A model generated the notes under the pieces. It saw only the letters and a list, made by a program, of their open reading frames with translations, made no database searches and was not told where the DNA came from. A program made the position numbers and the translations under genes. This document shows positions 29,664 to 39,114 of a DNA stretch of 64,000 nucleotides, one piece after another. The DNA comes from Chloroflexota bacterium (GTDB taxonomy: Bacteria > Chloroflexota > UBA6077 > FW602-bin22 > JAMCWG01). The stretch lies in assembly GCA_023475235.1 (NCBI GenBank), contig JAMCWG010000116.1:29025-93024 (forward strand). Direction: 5' to 3'. Numbering within the stretch: the first letter of the stretch is position 1; each line of letters begins with the position of its first letter.

Positions 29664-29746
29664 ACCAAGCAGGCTACCAGGACCGGCCGTATAGAGGGCT
29701 GTCGGTTATAACTTCTAGTGAGCCCTGTGCTTCGAAGGAGGACGGT

Positions 29747-30412
29747 GTGGAAAGCCTGGAGATAACGGCCAAGAGTGTAAGAGAGGCGATAGAAATCGCG
29801 GTCGCCCGATTACAGGTCCCAGAGGATCGCCTCGAGATATCGATCCTTTCGGAGGGGAGTCGCGGCATACTAGGTATTGGTGGAGAGAGCGCTCGAATCC
29901 TCGTTTCGGTCCGGGGGGCCGAGGCGGAGCCACCGTCCGCCGAGAGAATAAAAGAAGTGGCGCAGGAAGTCTTGCAGACGATCCTCGACGGCATGCACAT
30001 TCCGGCCAGCGTCACGGTTCGTAAGCCTGCCGAGGCGGCAGGCCCCGACGAGGAGCCGGTAGTGCTGGACATAACCGGCGAGAATATGGGCATCCTGATC
30101 GGCCGGCGCGGCGAGACGCTTAGCTGTCTGCAGTTTCTCACCAACCTCATCGTGGGACGCCGGCTCCAGTACTGGCCCAGGGTAATAGTAGATGTCGAAG
30201 GCTACCGTCTGCGCCGGGAGGAATACCTGAGTGGACTGGCCCGGCGTGTTGCCGACCGGGTGCGCACCCGCAGGCAGCCCGTGACCCTCGACCCTATGCC
30301 AGCCCACGAGCGCCGGGTGGTGCATCTCGCGCTGCGGAACAGCCCGTACGTCACGACCGAGAGCATCGGCGAGGGTGACGAGCGCAGAGTAGTCATCTCC
30401 CCCAAAGCCTGA
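29747..30412 (+). CDS. jag: Jag/KhpB RNA-binding protein (Jag-N, KH, R3H)
   Basis: GTG start after GAAGGAGGACG; VESLEITAKSVREAIEIAVARLQV...ILGIGG; LDITGENMGILIGRRGETLSCLQFLTNLIV; R3H-like MPAHERRVVHLALRNSPYVTTESIGEGDERRVVISP. Confidence 0.94.
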   Translation: MESLEITAKSVREAIEIAVARLQVPEDRLEISILSEGSRGILGIGGESARILVSVRGAEAEPPSAERIKEVAQEVLQTILDGMHIPASVTVRKPAEAAGPDEEPVVLDITGENMGILIGRRGETLSCLQFLTNLIVGRRLQYWPRVIVDVEGYRLRREEYLSGLARRVADRVRTRRQPVTLDPMPAHERRVVHLALRNSPYVTTESIGEGDERRVVISPKA

Positions 30413-30414
30413 CC

Positions 30415-31269
30415 TTGTCACCGCCGTTCTCTGGACTGGCATTCCTGGTCGTCGGGCATATCTGCCGCGACCTGACGCCGGGCGGCGAGCGGCTCGGCGG
30501 ATGCGCTGCCTACGCGGCGCTGACGGCCCATCGGCTGGGAGCGACGGTCAGGGTCGTCACCGCAGCGGGCCCGGACCTCGCGCTGGACGACACATTCGAC
30601 GGGATCGATGTCCGGTGCGCCCCCTCCGAGCGCACCACTACCTTCTGCAATATCTATTCCGACAACCGCCGCCGCCAGGTGCTGCTGGCCCAGGCTACGC
30701 CCATTCAGGACATTCCCCCCGAATGGCGAAAGGGCACCGTCGTCCTGTTGGGCCCTATCGCCCAGGAAGTACCCCCTGATTTGATCAAGCTTTTCTCTGA
30801 TTCACTGGTGGCCGTCGCGCCCCAGGGCTGGATGCGGAAATGGGATGAGCGCGGGAACGTCCGGCAATGTCCCTGGCGGGATGCCGAATCGGTCCTGCGT
30901 CGGTCGGATGCCGCCATCTTGAGCGCCCACGACATGGGCGACGATTCTCAGTTGCTCGCCCAATATGCCCGGTGGGCGCGGCTGCTTGCAGTCACGCAGG
31001 GCCCCGCCGGGGCTACCGTGCACTGCCGGGGCCAGCGCGTGCATTGCCCGGCGTGGCCGGCTGTGGAGGCCGACCCAACCGGCGCGGGAGACGTCTTTGC
31101 GGCGGCGTTCTTGCTCCATCTGGCACGACGCGGTGACCCGCGGACTGCCGCCGACTTCGCCAACTGTGTGGCCAGCTTTGCCGTGGAGCGGCCCGGCCTG
31201 GCCGGCGTGCCCTCTTGGGAAGAGGTGAGGGAGCGATGGCGGCGCGGTGGAGAAAGCCTGCCCATCTGA
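30415..31269 (+). CDS. PfkB family carbohydrate kinase
   Basis: VVGHICRDLTPGGERLGGCAAYAALTAHRLGA; DPTGAGDVFAAAFLLHLAR. Confidence 0.88.
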   Translation: MSPPFSGLAFLVVGHICRDLTPGGERLGGCAAYAALTAHRLGATVRVVTAAGPDLALDDTFDGIDVRCAPSERTTTFCNIYSDNRRRQVLLAQATPIQDIPPEWRKGTVVLLGPIAQEVPPDLIKLFSDSLVAVAPQGWMRKWDERGNVRQCPWRDAESVLRRSDAAILSAHDMGDDSQLLAQYARWARLLAVTQGPAGATVHCRGQRVHCPAWPAVEADPTGAGDVFAAAFLLHLARRGDPRTAADFANCVASFAVERPGLAGVPSWEEVRERWRRGGESLPI

Positions 31270-31341
31270 GCGCAGACGGCGCGGCCAGGCGCGTTGACTT
31301 CGTAACGTGCAGCCGAGCCAAGTGAGCGAAAGCCGTCGCGT

Positions 31342-31369
31342 GAGCAGGCCGATTTGTATCGGCCTGCTC
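31342..31369. terminator. Bidirectional terminator hairpin between convergent genes
   Basis: gagcaggccgat-ttgt-atcggcctgctc, 12-bp perfect stem followed by AT-rich sequence. Confidence 0.8.
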
Positions 31370-31386
31370 ATATTATTGATTGCTGG

Positions 31387-32568
31387 TTACTGCGAAGGCA
31401 GCGTGCCCAACGTCACTTTTATGCTCGTCTTTTGGTTGCCTCTGAGCACCGTCAGCGTGACCGTATCTCCCGGCTTGTGCGTGCTGATGGCCTTGGCCAG
31501 GTCGGAGTCTCCCACCAAAGGGGTGCCATCGATCTCGGTGATGACATCTTGCGCGCGAAGGCCGGCGGTAGCGGCAGGCGAGCCCGGAACGACTTGCTGG
31601 ACGACCACGCCTGAGGTCTGGTTGATGCCCAACTGGGCGGCGATGGGGGGATTGAGCGGGACGTAGCTGACGCCCATGAACGCGTGGACGACCTGCCCCG
31701 TGGCCACGAGCTGATCGGCGATCGGCTTCGCGGCGTTGATGGAGATAGCGAATCCGATGCCGACGGCCTGTACGCCCGGCTCTGCCTGGCCGGCGACCAG
31801 GGTGTTGATCCCGATCACCTGCGCGTCCAGGTTCAGCAAGGGCCCGCCTGAGTTCCCGGGATTGATGGGCGCGTCCGTCTGGACGACATCGAACAGGAAC
31901 GGCCCTTGGCTGGTGGCTGCGCCCGGGATAGCAGAGCTGGACCCCGGCTCTTGGACGGTCCGGCCGAGGGCGCTCACCGTGCCCTTGGTCACCGTGGGCC
32001 CGCCGGGAAGGGCAAGGGCATTGCCGATGGCTACCACCCAGTCGCCTATCTGCAGTTGGCTCGAGTCACCCAACTGGGCGATGGGCAGGTTGTCGCCGGT
32101 GATCTGGACCACCGCCAGGTCGGTCTGGGGGTCACGTCCGATCAGCTTGCCGTCGAACGACCTTCCGTCCGGCAGCGACACCAGCAGTTGCTGCGCCCCC
32201 TCGACGACGTGGTTGTTGGTCAGGACATGCCCTTGATTGTCGTAGATGACCCCGGAGCCGACACCTTGCGGCACGGCGAACGGGCGGTTGAACTGGTCGG
32301 TCTGGATCTGCTGACTGGTGATCTGCACGACGGATGGCCTGGCGGCTGCAGCCACATCGCGGATAGCGTTGCGGAAATCGCCGTTCGTCGCCGCCACCGT
32401 GCTCCCAGAAGGCGCCTGCTGTGTGGTCGGCGCGACGGCCGCGGCAGGAGGCGCAGCGGTGACGCCCGTCGGTGCGATGCTGGCTAACTGGCAGCCGGCA
32501 CCGAACAGGACGATCATCATCGCTACGAGCAACACCGCCGCAAATCCTCGGAAACCGTGAGTCTTCAT
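31387..32568 (-). CDS. HtrA/DegP-like S1C trypsin-PDZ protease (lipoprotein-like)
   Basis: MKTHGFRGFAAVLLVAMMIVLFGAGCQ; GSGVIYDNQGHVLTNNHVVEGA; DLAVVQI; DAPINPGNSGGPLLNLDAQVIGIN; C-term PDZ; ATG at 32568 with aaggaggacgaaATG. Confidence 0.95.
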   Translation of the reverse strand: MKTHGFRGFAAVLLVAMMIVLFGAGCQLASIAPTGVTAAPPAAAVAPTTQQAPSGSTVAATNGDFRNAIRDVAAAARPSVVQITSQQIQTDQFNRPFAVPQGVGSGVIYDNQGHVLTNNHVVEGAQQLLVSLPDGRSFDGKLIGRDPQTDLAVVQITGDNLPIAQLGDSSQLQIGDWVVAIGNALALPGGPTVTKGTVSALGRTVQEPGSSSAIPGAATSQGPFLFDVVQTDAPINPGNSGGPLLNLDAQVIGINTLVAGQAEPGVQAVGIGFAISINAAKPIADQLVATGQVVHAFMGVSYVPLNPPIAAQLGINQTSGVVVQQVVPGSPAATAGLRAQDVITEIDGTPLVGDSDLAKAISTHKPGDTVTLTVLRGNQKTSIKVTLGTLPSQ

Positions 32569-32642
32569 TTCGTCCTCCTTCACTCTAATAGCCTCTCCAA
32601 TTAAAATAATGGCGCGCCGCACGGCAATCGTTGCCCAATTCC

Positions 32643-33923
32643 CTACTGTGGGGTTGTGCTCTGGGTCAGCTCTTGCAGGGCCCGCAGCAGTTGGGTATCC
32701 TGGCTGGCCTGGAGCTGCTCCGGCGTGAGGCTGCTCTCTTCTTCGGGGATGAGCGGGACTGCGTCCGGGGGCAGCGCCACCTGGATGTTGGGTACGATGC
32801 CGTGGTGCCATATCTGGTGTCCGTCCGGCGTCAGCCACTCTGAAGTTCCCAGCAGGACCGCCGACCCGTCGCTCAGGTTGTATTGTGTGAGCACGGTGCC
32901 GGTGCCGAAGGTAATCGTTCCCACCAGTGGGGCGCGCTTATGGTCCTGTATGGCCCCGGCCACGACCTCTGCCGAGCTGGCGCTGCCTTCGTTGACCAGG
33001 ACGACCAGCGGGTCATCGAGGGCCACGCCGCCTGATTGCACGGGAAACGGCCTTGTGTGGCCCTGCGCGTCCCGCTCGAGAAGAACGTTCCCATCCCGCA
33101 GGAACTGGCTGGCCGTCCCGACAGCTTCCTGCAGCAGGCCGCCCGGATTGTTTCGCAGGTCGAGGATGAGGCCCGTCGCGCCGGCGGCGTGGGCAGCGTT
33201 GATGGCTGCCACGAGCTGATCGGTGCTGTGCTCGCCGAATTCGCTGACCTGCACGTGAGCGACGGTGGTGCCCGGCAGCGTCGCCCAGGAGACCATCGGC
33301 ACCTTCACTTCGGCACGGACGATGGTGATATTGGTGAGGCTGGTCTCCCCACGATGAATCACGGTCAAAGTCACGCTGGTGCCCGGCTTACCGCGCACCA
33401 GGGAAACGATCTGGTCCAGCGAGAGGCTCGATACGTCCTGGCCGTCGACTCGAACGATAGTGTCTCCGGGGCGCAGGCCTGCCTTTTGAGCAGGAGACCC
33501 AGGAATTGGGGCTACGATGGTGGGCCGGCCATTGCGCACTCCGAGCTCGGCGCCGATCCCTTGGAGCTGTCCGGACAGGGATTCCTGCTCTGACTTCAAG
33601 TCCTGGGGCGAGAGAAAGCGGGTGTGGCCCACATCTCCGAGTGAGGCGAGCATTCCCTGAATGGCCCCGTAGGTCATTTGGACGGGGTTGATTGCGCTCC
33701 GGTCGACGTAGTGCTGCTGGACCAGGTCCCACGTCTCCCAGAATATGCTGAAAGTGGAGGCAACATCGGGGGGCTCGAATACGAGCGTGCCGGGGAGCAC
33801 GCCGGCACGCTCGGCCGAGACACCGCCAACAAAGCCTCCACCGAGCAAAATCAAGGCGGCGATGAGGGCCAGCAAAACGCGTATTCTGGGCTTGTGTAGC
33901 TGCTTCATCTTCACCTGAAGCAT
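32643..33923 (-). CDS. S41 family C-terminal processing peptidase (PDZ)
   Basis: Signal/TM N-term; PDZ GIGAELGVRNGRPTIVAPIPGSPAQKAGLRPGDTIVRVDG; GLILDLRNNPGGLLQEAV; VLVNEGSASSAEVVAGAIQDHKRAPLVG. Confidence 0.95.
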   Translation of the reverse strand: MLQVKMKQLHKPRIRVLLALIAALILLGGGFVGGVSAERAGVLPGTLVFEPPDVASTFSIFWETWDLVQQHYVDRSAINPVQMTYGAIQGMLASLGDVGHTRFLSPQDLKSEQESLSGQLQGIGAELGVRNGRPTIVAPIPGSPAQKAGLRPGDTIVRVDGQDVSSLSLDQIVSLVRGKPGTSVTLTVIHRGETSLTNITIVRAEVKVPMVSWATLPGTTVAHVQVSEFGEHSTDQLVAAINAAHAAGATGLILDLRNNPGGLLQEAVGTASQFLRDGNVLLERDAQGHTRPFPVQSGGVALDDPLVVLVNEGSASSAEVVAGAIQDHKRAPLVGTITFGTGTVLTQYNLSDGSAVLLGTSEWLTPDGHQIWHHGIVPNIQVALPPDAVPLIPEEESSLTPEQLQASQDTQLLRALQELTQSTTPQ

Positions 33924-34154
33924 AACAGAATAAAGGAACTGCTCGTGATCTATGTGCAGGAGAGATTAAATAGACCAAACGCTGGGCCAGAGTGCAATAA
34001 GCACAGAGGCCAAGTCCCCAGTAATATTATACAACATTGTCCGGCCCGCACCTTCGAATGTTATGGCCCTGGCGTTCATTACCCTGTCCGTCGCCTGATC
34101 AGGCGGAGATCAGGCCGTCGATCGCAAAGCCCCAACGCCGCTGGCTGGAAGCCT

Positions 34155-34258
34155 CACCTAAACTAAAGCCAAAGTGAAACTCGCGTGGTTTTCCCGGGAT
34201 TCCATGTAGATCCCACCTTAGCTTTGGTTTAGTGTGCGCACACGAGATAGAGTACAAT
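34155..34258 (+). promoter_or_regulatory. Candidate operator/promoter region for the downstream isomerase gene
   Basis: Imperfect inverted repeat (cacctaaactaaagccaaagtg ... cccaccttagctttggtttagtg), perfect 12-bp palindrome GTGTGCGCACAC at 34232-34243, TACAAT -10-like at 34253-34258. Confidence 0.5.
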
Positions 34259-34307
34259 ACGCAGAGGGCAGCGAAATTATGACTGAGTCACGAGGAGGAA
34301 GACTACG

Positions 34308-35141
34308 GTGAAGGTAGGCATACACGCCGGTGCCCAGGATATCAAAGGGCTGATCGAGTTCTGCAAGCGCATCAATGTCGATGAAATCTGCCTTTCAGCG
34401 TCGTCTATCGACGGCTACAAACAGAACGGCTACCCGGACCCGGCCAGCCTGAAGCGGGTCATCGACGCTCTGAACAAGGCGGGGATTAACGTGCCGACGA
34501 TGAACATCGGCCGCCCAAGCCCGGCAGCGCTGCTGGGGGAGCTTTCGGCTCGCGGCGAGGCGGAAGCATTCCGGCGGACGGTCCAGGTGGTGGGCGAGGC
34601 GGGCGTGTACAGCGCGCTGTACTACAACCGCGCGCCGGCTCCGGCGCCCGGGATTTCAGAGGAAGAGCAGTGGGTCCGGATGCTCGCCTTCTTTCGACCG
34701 ATTATCGAACAGGCTGAGAAGTCCGGTCTGCGGCTGGCCGCCCACGCTTACTACATCCCCGGCACCATGCTCGTCTGGGACGAGGCCACCAACTGGCGGT
34801 TTTTCGAGGCCCTGCCCAGCGAGTACAATGCACTCACCTACTGCACCAAAATGTACATGGGCGGCGACGACGTATACGAGACCATTCCCGCCTACGGCGA
34901 CAAGATCGTCTTCGCTCACGCCCGCGACTTGAAGCGCAGCGTGGGGACGGACTACTGGCTCCGCTACGATGAGACGATGCCCGGCGAGGGCGACCTGGAC
35001 TGGAACCGGGTGTTCACCCTGCTGAAAGGCATCGGCTATCAGGGCCTCATCTGTCCGGAGCACCTGGGGCCGAAGAGGCCCGGCCAGACCGACCAGGACC
35101 AGTTGGCCGAGGCGGTGGCCTACCTGCAGAAGCTAGTCTAG
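34308..35141 (+). CDS. Sugar phosphate isomerase/epimerase (xylose isomerase-like TIM barrel)
   Basis: MKVGIHAGAQDIKGLIEFCKRINVDEICLSA...GLRLAAHAYYIPG...KIVFAHARDLKRSVGTDYWLRYDETMPGEGDLDWNRVFTLLKGIGYQGLICPEH. Confidence 0.82.
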   Translation: MKVGIHAGAQDIKGLIEFCKRINVDEICLSASSIDGYKQNGYPDPASLKRVIDALNKAGINVPTMNIGRPSPAALLGELSARGEAEAFRRTVQVVGEAGVYSALYYNRAPAPAPGISEEEQWVRMLAFFRPIIEQAEKSGLRLAAHAYYIPGTMLVWDEATNWRFFEALPSEYNALTYCTKMYMGGDDVYETIPAYGDKIVFAHARDLKRSVGTDYWLRYDETMPGEGDLDWNRVFTLLKGIGYQGLICPEHLGPKRPGQTDQDQLAEAVAYLQKLV

Positions 35142-36626
35142 ACCGACCTGCGGCTTGGCCGTCCGCGCCCTCTGCCGGACCACGGCCGCCGACCCGCTGA
35201 GCGCGGCGACCACCGCGCTCAGCGCCACTGCGAGCGAGCCGAACGCGAGGGCCGCCTGGAACGAGCCGGCCATCTCGGCCGGGGTCAGGCCGGTGAGCGG
35301 CGGCAGGAGCGTGGCGCCCACGGCCACGCCGACCGATTGTCCGAGGTTGCGCCGGGCGCCGATGGCGCTGGAGGCCATGCCGAGCCGGCCCCTGGGCACG
35401 GAGCCCATTATGGCGCTCATATTGGGCGAGAAGAACAGCCCCGATCCGACGCCAATGACCACCAGCAGCGCCATCAGGTGCCACAAGTCCGACGTTTCAT
35501 CCAGCCGGCTCAGCCCCAGGATGCCCAGTCCTACGACGAGGGCGCCGGCCGTCGCCAGAATGCGGGTCCCGGTGCGGTCCGATAGCCAGCCGCTGAGGGA
35601 AGAGAAGAACATACGCACGAGGGGCACTATAGAGGCAAGCATGCCGGCCGTCGCCGGGCCCAGCAGCAGCACTTGCTGGACGAACAGCGGCACGACCAGG
35701 TCGGACAGGGAAGTGCCCATAAAGATGAAGAAGGCGCTGAGCAGCGAGAGGGAGAACAGGCGGGTGGAGAACAATGACAGGTCGACCATCGGTTCCTTGC
35801 TGCGACGCTCAACCAGCAGAAAGACACCAAGCGCGGCGACGAACACGGCCAAATAAGCCAGCACGTCGATCGAAGCCCAGCCCGATGACTTGGCCTGGTT
35901 GAGGCCCAGCAGCAGGCAGGTGACGGAGAATGCGAAAAGCAGCGCGCCCGCGATGTCGACGCTGTACGACCTGGAGGGCCGCTGCGAGGGCAGGATGATG
36001 GTCGCGACGATGAAGCCGATGAGTCCCAGCGGCACATTCGAGAGGAACACATACCGGGGGCCCAAGGTGGCGGATACGAACCCGCCGATGATGGGCCCGA
36101 TGAAGTAGCCTGCCCCCACCAGGGTGCTGTTGATGCCCAGGGCGGTCCCCCGCTGATGAACGGGGAAGCACTCGGTCAGAATGGCCGACGAGTTGGCCGA
36201 CAGCATCGACGCGCCCAGGGTCTGGATGCCCCTGAATAACAGCAACAGCGGGAAGCTCGGCGCCAGGGTGCAGAGGATGGAGCCCGCGCCGAACACCAGG
36301 AAGCCGCCGGTGAACACGCGCTTGTTGCCGAGTATGTCGGAGAGCCGCCCGAAGATGAGCAGGGTGCTGGTGATAGTCAGGAAGCCGATCAGGACCAGCC
36401 AGGAGGCGGTAGACGTGCTGACCTCGAAGGTCTGGGCGAGCCGGTAAAGCGCTACGTTGATGCTGCCGGAATCGCTAGTAGTGAGCACGACGCCGAGCCC
36501 TACCCCGATTTGGACAAGCCACAGCCGGCCGCGGGACATCGGTACATAGTCTTGGGACAAAACGTACGCTCCCCACGGTAGGATCAAAGGACATGCTACC
36601 ATACATGCCGGCGATGTGGCACGCAC
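35133..36626 (-). CDS. MFS transporter, DHA2 (EmrB/QacA-like) type
   Basis: About 14 hydrophobic segments; SWLVLIGFLTITSTLLIFGRLSDILGNKRVFTGGFLVFGAGSILCTLAPS; start probably near MSRGRLWLVQ. Confidence 0.92.
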   Translation of the reverse strand: MRATSPACMVACPLILPWGAYVLSQDYVPMSRGRLWLVQIGVGLGVVLTTSDSGSINVALYRLAQTFEVSTSTASWLVLIGFLTITSTLLIFGRLSDILGNKRVFTGGFLVFGAGSILCTLAPSFPLLLLFRGIQTLGASMLSANSSAILTECFPVHQRGTALGINSTLVGAGYFIGPIIGGFVSATLGPRYVFLSNVPLGLIGFIVATIILPSQRPSRSYSVDIAGALLFAFSVTCLLLGLNQAKSSGWASIDVLAYLAVFVAALGVFLLVERRSKEPMVDLSLFSTRLFSLSLLSAFFIFMGTSLSDLVVPLFVQQVLLLGPATAGMLASIVPLVRMFFSSLSGWLSDRTGTRILATAGALVVGLGILGLSRLDETSDLWHLMALLVVIGVGSGLFFSPNMSAIMGSVPRGRLGMASSAIGARRNLGQSVGVAVGATLLPPLTGLTPAEMAGSFQAALAFGSLAVALSAVVAALSGSAAVVRQRARTAKPQVGLD

Positions 36627-36720
36627 TCAGATGGAGGCTTTGGGGGCAGCGTCTCTTGCAGAGGGAGCTTGAGGAAGGTGGCCGACCCGCCGGCTGGCTG
36701 TGGAGCGGCTTGGGCTGCGA

Positions 36721-37653
36721 CTAACCTGGGGCGGGGGCGATGGAGGGGGCTGGTTCCGCGGCGATGGCTTGCTCCTGGGCGATGACGCTCTTGAGGGCGG
36801 CCAGGGCCACCTCTATCTGATGTTCGTCCGGCTCGCGTGTCGTCAGGGACTGCATAGCCAGGCCGGGCAGGAGCAGCAGTCGGACCAGCCGGTTGCGCTG
36901 GTGGGCCGCGCCGACGCGGATGAGCTCGTAGGCGATGGCGGCGACGATAGGAATCAGTACTATGCGAGAGACGATGCGCTCGACCAGGGGAGGCTGGCCC
37001 AGCAACAGAAACAGAACGAAGGAGACGACGACCACCACCAGTAGGAAGCTGGTGCCGCAGCGGGGATGGGATGTGCTGTACTTCTTCACGTGCGCGACTT
37101 CCAAGGGCGCGCCGGCCTCGAACGCGTTCACGGCCTTGTGCTCGGCGCCGTGATAGGCAAACACGCGGCGGATATCCGGCATGAAGCCGATGCCATAGAT
37201 ATAGCCGATCAGCAGCCCCAGCCTCAACGCTTTTTCGAGGAAGTTGCTGACCAACGACGACATGTTGGCCTCAAAAGAAGACCGGATGAACGGGTCGAGC
37301 GTTCCGGCCACCAGGGCAGGGAGCACGAAGAAGACGCCCACGGCCATTGCCAATGAGAGCGCCATCGTGCCCCATATCACGCCGGAAGTAGGCTTCTCTT
37401 CTTCCTCGTCGATGGCGATGTTGGCCGAGAAGAGGAGGGCGCGGATGCCGAGCAACAGGGTGTCCCACAGATTGAGCGGGCCGCGGACGATGGGCCAGCG
37501 CGCCCAGGCCTTCTCGTAGACCAGCCCCCGCAGATGCTCGGTCTGGGTCACGATGTGGCCCGACGGGCTGCGGACCGCGGAGACGACAACGCGGCCGCCG
37601 CGCATCATCACCCCTTCGATGATCGCCTGCCCGCCGTATCTAACCTCGTTCAT
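36721..37653 (-). CDS. DUF1385 domain-containing membrane protein
   Basis: MNEVRYGGQAIIEGVMMRGGRVVVSAVRSPSG...YHGAEHKAVNAFEAG...YSTSHPRCGTSFLLVVVV. Confidence 0.94.
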   Translation of the reverse strand: MNEVRYGGQAIIEGVMMRGGRVVVSAVRSPSGHIVTQTEHLRGLVYEKAWARWPIVRGPLNLWDTLLLGIRALLFSANIAIDEEEEKPTSGVIWGTMALSLAMAVGVFFVLPALVAGTLDPFIRSSFEANMSSLVSNFLEKALRLGLLIGYIYGIGFMPDIRRVFAYHGAEHKAVNAFEAGAPLEVAHVKKYSTSHPRCGTSFLLVVVVVSFVLFLLLGQPPLVERIVSRIVLIPIVAAIAYELIRVGAAHQRNRLVRLLLLPGLAMQSLTTREPDEHQIEVALAALKSVIAQEQAIAAEPAPSIAPAPG

Positions 37654-37704
37654 TTACCACCCTATTCCGGTCCTCTTCTCAGGCAAACCCTTATTGCGAA
37701 AACA

Positions 37705-37741
37705 AGGGAAGGCAGGCCAATTGCAGGCGGTTGCCTTCCCT
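37705..37741 (-). terminator. Hairpin downstream of rpmE
   Basis: agggaaggca ... tgccttccct perfect 10-bp arms; T-rich TTGTTTT follows on the minus strand. Confidence 0.65.
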
Positions 37742-37796
37742 ATTGTATCACACGCTATGCTGCGCCGAAGCCGATGCAACAGGTCCCTGCCGGGAA

Positions 37797-38066
37797 TCAG
37801 GCCTGAGAGGATGAGCCCTCCTTGCCTTCTCTTGCTTCGCCCGACGAGCTCCCGCTCGCCCGCCTGGACGCGTCCAGCCGGCGCATGAACCGCTCCACCT
37901 GGCCTCCCGTGTCCAGGATGCGCTGCTGCCCCGTGAAAAACGGATGGCAGACGGAGCAAATCTCCACTCTGATCGCGGGCTTGGTGGACCCGGCCTTGAT
38001 GGCGTTGCCACAGGCGCACGAGATCGTGGCATCTTCATAATATTTCGGATGGATTCCTTTTTTCAT
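37797..38066 (-). CDS. rpmE: 50S ribosomal protein L31
   Basis: [60 protein letters not shown]. Confidence 0.97.
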   Translation of the reverse strand: MKKGIHPKYYEDATISCACGNAIKAGSTKPAIRVEICSVCHPFFTGQQRILDTGGQVERFMRRLDASRRASGSSSGEAREGKEGSSSQA

Positions 38067-38074
38067 CGCTTGCC

Positions 38075-38329
38075 TCAGGCCGGGATAATACTGGCTTGTT
38101 TCTTGTTCTTGCGGGCGTAGTCGAAGGCCACGGCGCCGTCCACTTTGGCGTAGAGTGTATGGTCGCGGCCGATACCCACGTTCTCGCCGGGCAGGATTTG
38201 CGTGCCCCGCTGCCGCAGGATGATGGTCCCCGCGCGTACGGCCTGACCGGCGTAGCGCTTCACGCCTAGCATTTTGGGCTTGCTGTCCCGCCCGTTGCGA
38301 GAGCTACCCATTCCTTTCTTGTGTGCCAT
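38075..38329 (-). CDS. rpmA: 50S ribosomal protein L27
   Basis: [65 protein letters not shown]. Confidence 0.98.
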   Translation of the reverse strand: MAHKKGMGSSRNGRDSKPKMLGVKRYAGQAVRAGTIILRQRGTQILPGENVGIGRDHTLYAKVDGAVAFDYARKNKKQASIIPA

Positions 38330-38344
38330 CGGTTCTTCCCCTTC

Positions 38345-38704
38345 TTAGTCTGCGGACTCTGCAGCCGTGGTGATGCCCAGTATGGCCAGCCGGGTTAGGG
38401 GCTGTCGATGGCCCAGCTTGCGGCGGTAGCGGGTCTTGTTCTTGTACTTGAAGACAATCACCTTATCGTCTTTGAAATGGCCCATCACCTGGGCTACCAC
38501 CTTAGCCCCTGCCACGTGGGGCTGCCCCACGATAGTGCCTTCGTCGCCCACCACCATAAGGACCCGGTCCAACTCGATGGTCTCGCCCTCGGCCGCCGGC
38601 AGTTGCTCTACCTCGATCCGCTGGCCTATCTCAACTTTGTATTGCTTGCCACCTGTGTCGATAACCGCGTACACGCTATCCTCCGATACTAACGGCTGGC
38701 CCAC
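38345..38704 (-). CDS. rplU: 50S ribosomal protein L21
   Basis: VYAVIDTGGKQYKVEIGQRIEVEQLPAAEGETIELDRVLMVV...KYKNKTRYRRKLGHRQPLTRLAI; start probably the internal GTG of VYAVID. Confidence 0.97.
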   Translation of the reverse strand: MGQPLVSEDSVYAVIDTGGKQYKVEIGQRIEVEQLPAAEGETIELDRVLMVVGDEGTIVGQPHVAGAKVVAQVMGHFKDDKVIVFKYKNKTRYRRKLGHRQPLTRLAILGITTAAESAD

Positions 38705-39046
38705 CTGAAAACGACTGAGAGTCAGTATACCAAGATAGCCCGCTCGGTGTCAAATTATGCAATTCGTCATGCTGAACGAAGCGAAGCATCTCAACGCCCC
38801 GCACATAGCTGTCGCAAATTGGATTGAGGTCCTTCGCTTTCGGCGCCACGTCCTGGCGCCCTTCTGGGTCGATTGGCGGCAGGACAGGGTGACAATCGAG
38901 AGACCACGTCCAGCGTCACCAGTTGCGGTTGCGGAAGGTGTTTCTGCAGAGGTAGAGGGAGAGGTCAGTAACTCACGAATGTGGGATCGTGGTTGTGAGA
39001 AAAACCAACCCATCCCAGTGAGGTACTCGCCTATGTCCATTGTAAC

Positions 39047-39114
39047 TTCGACGAGGTCACGGATCTTGTCCAGGTCCATCTTCATCCTCTCCTGTGAATT
39101 GAGATGCGGCGGCC
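39047..39114 (-). repeat. 68-bp inverted duplicate of the rraA-like RBS/start region (5363-5430)
   Basis: Reverse complement ggccgccgcatctcaattcacaggagaggatgaagatggacctggacaagatccgtgacctcgtcgaa equals 5363-5430 with one mismatch. Confidence 0.95.
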
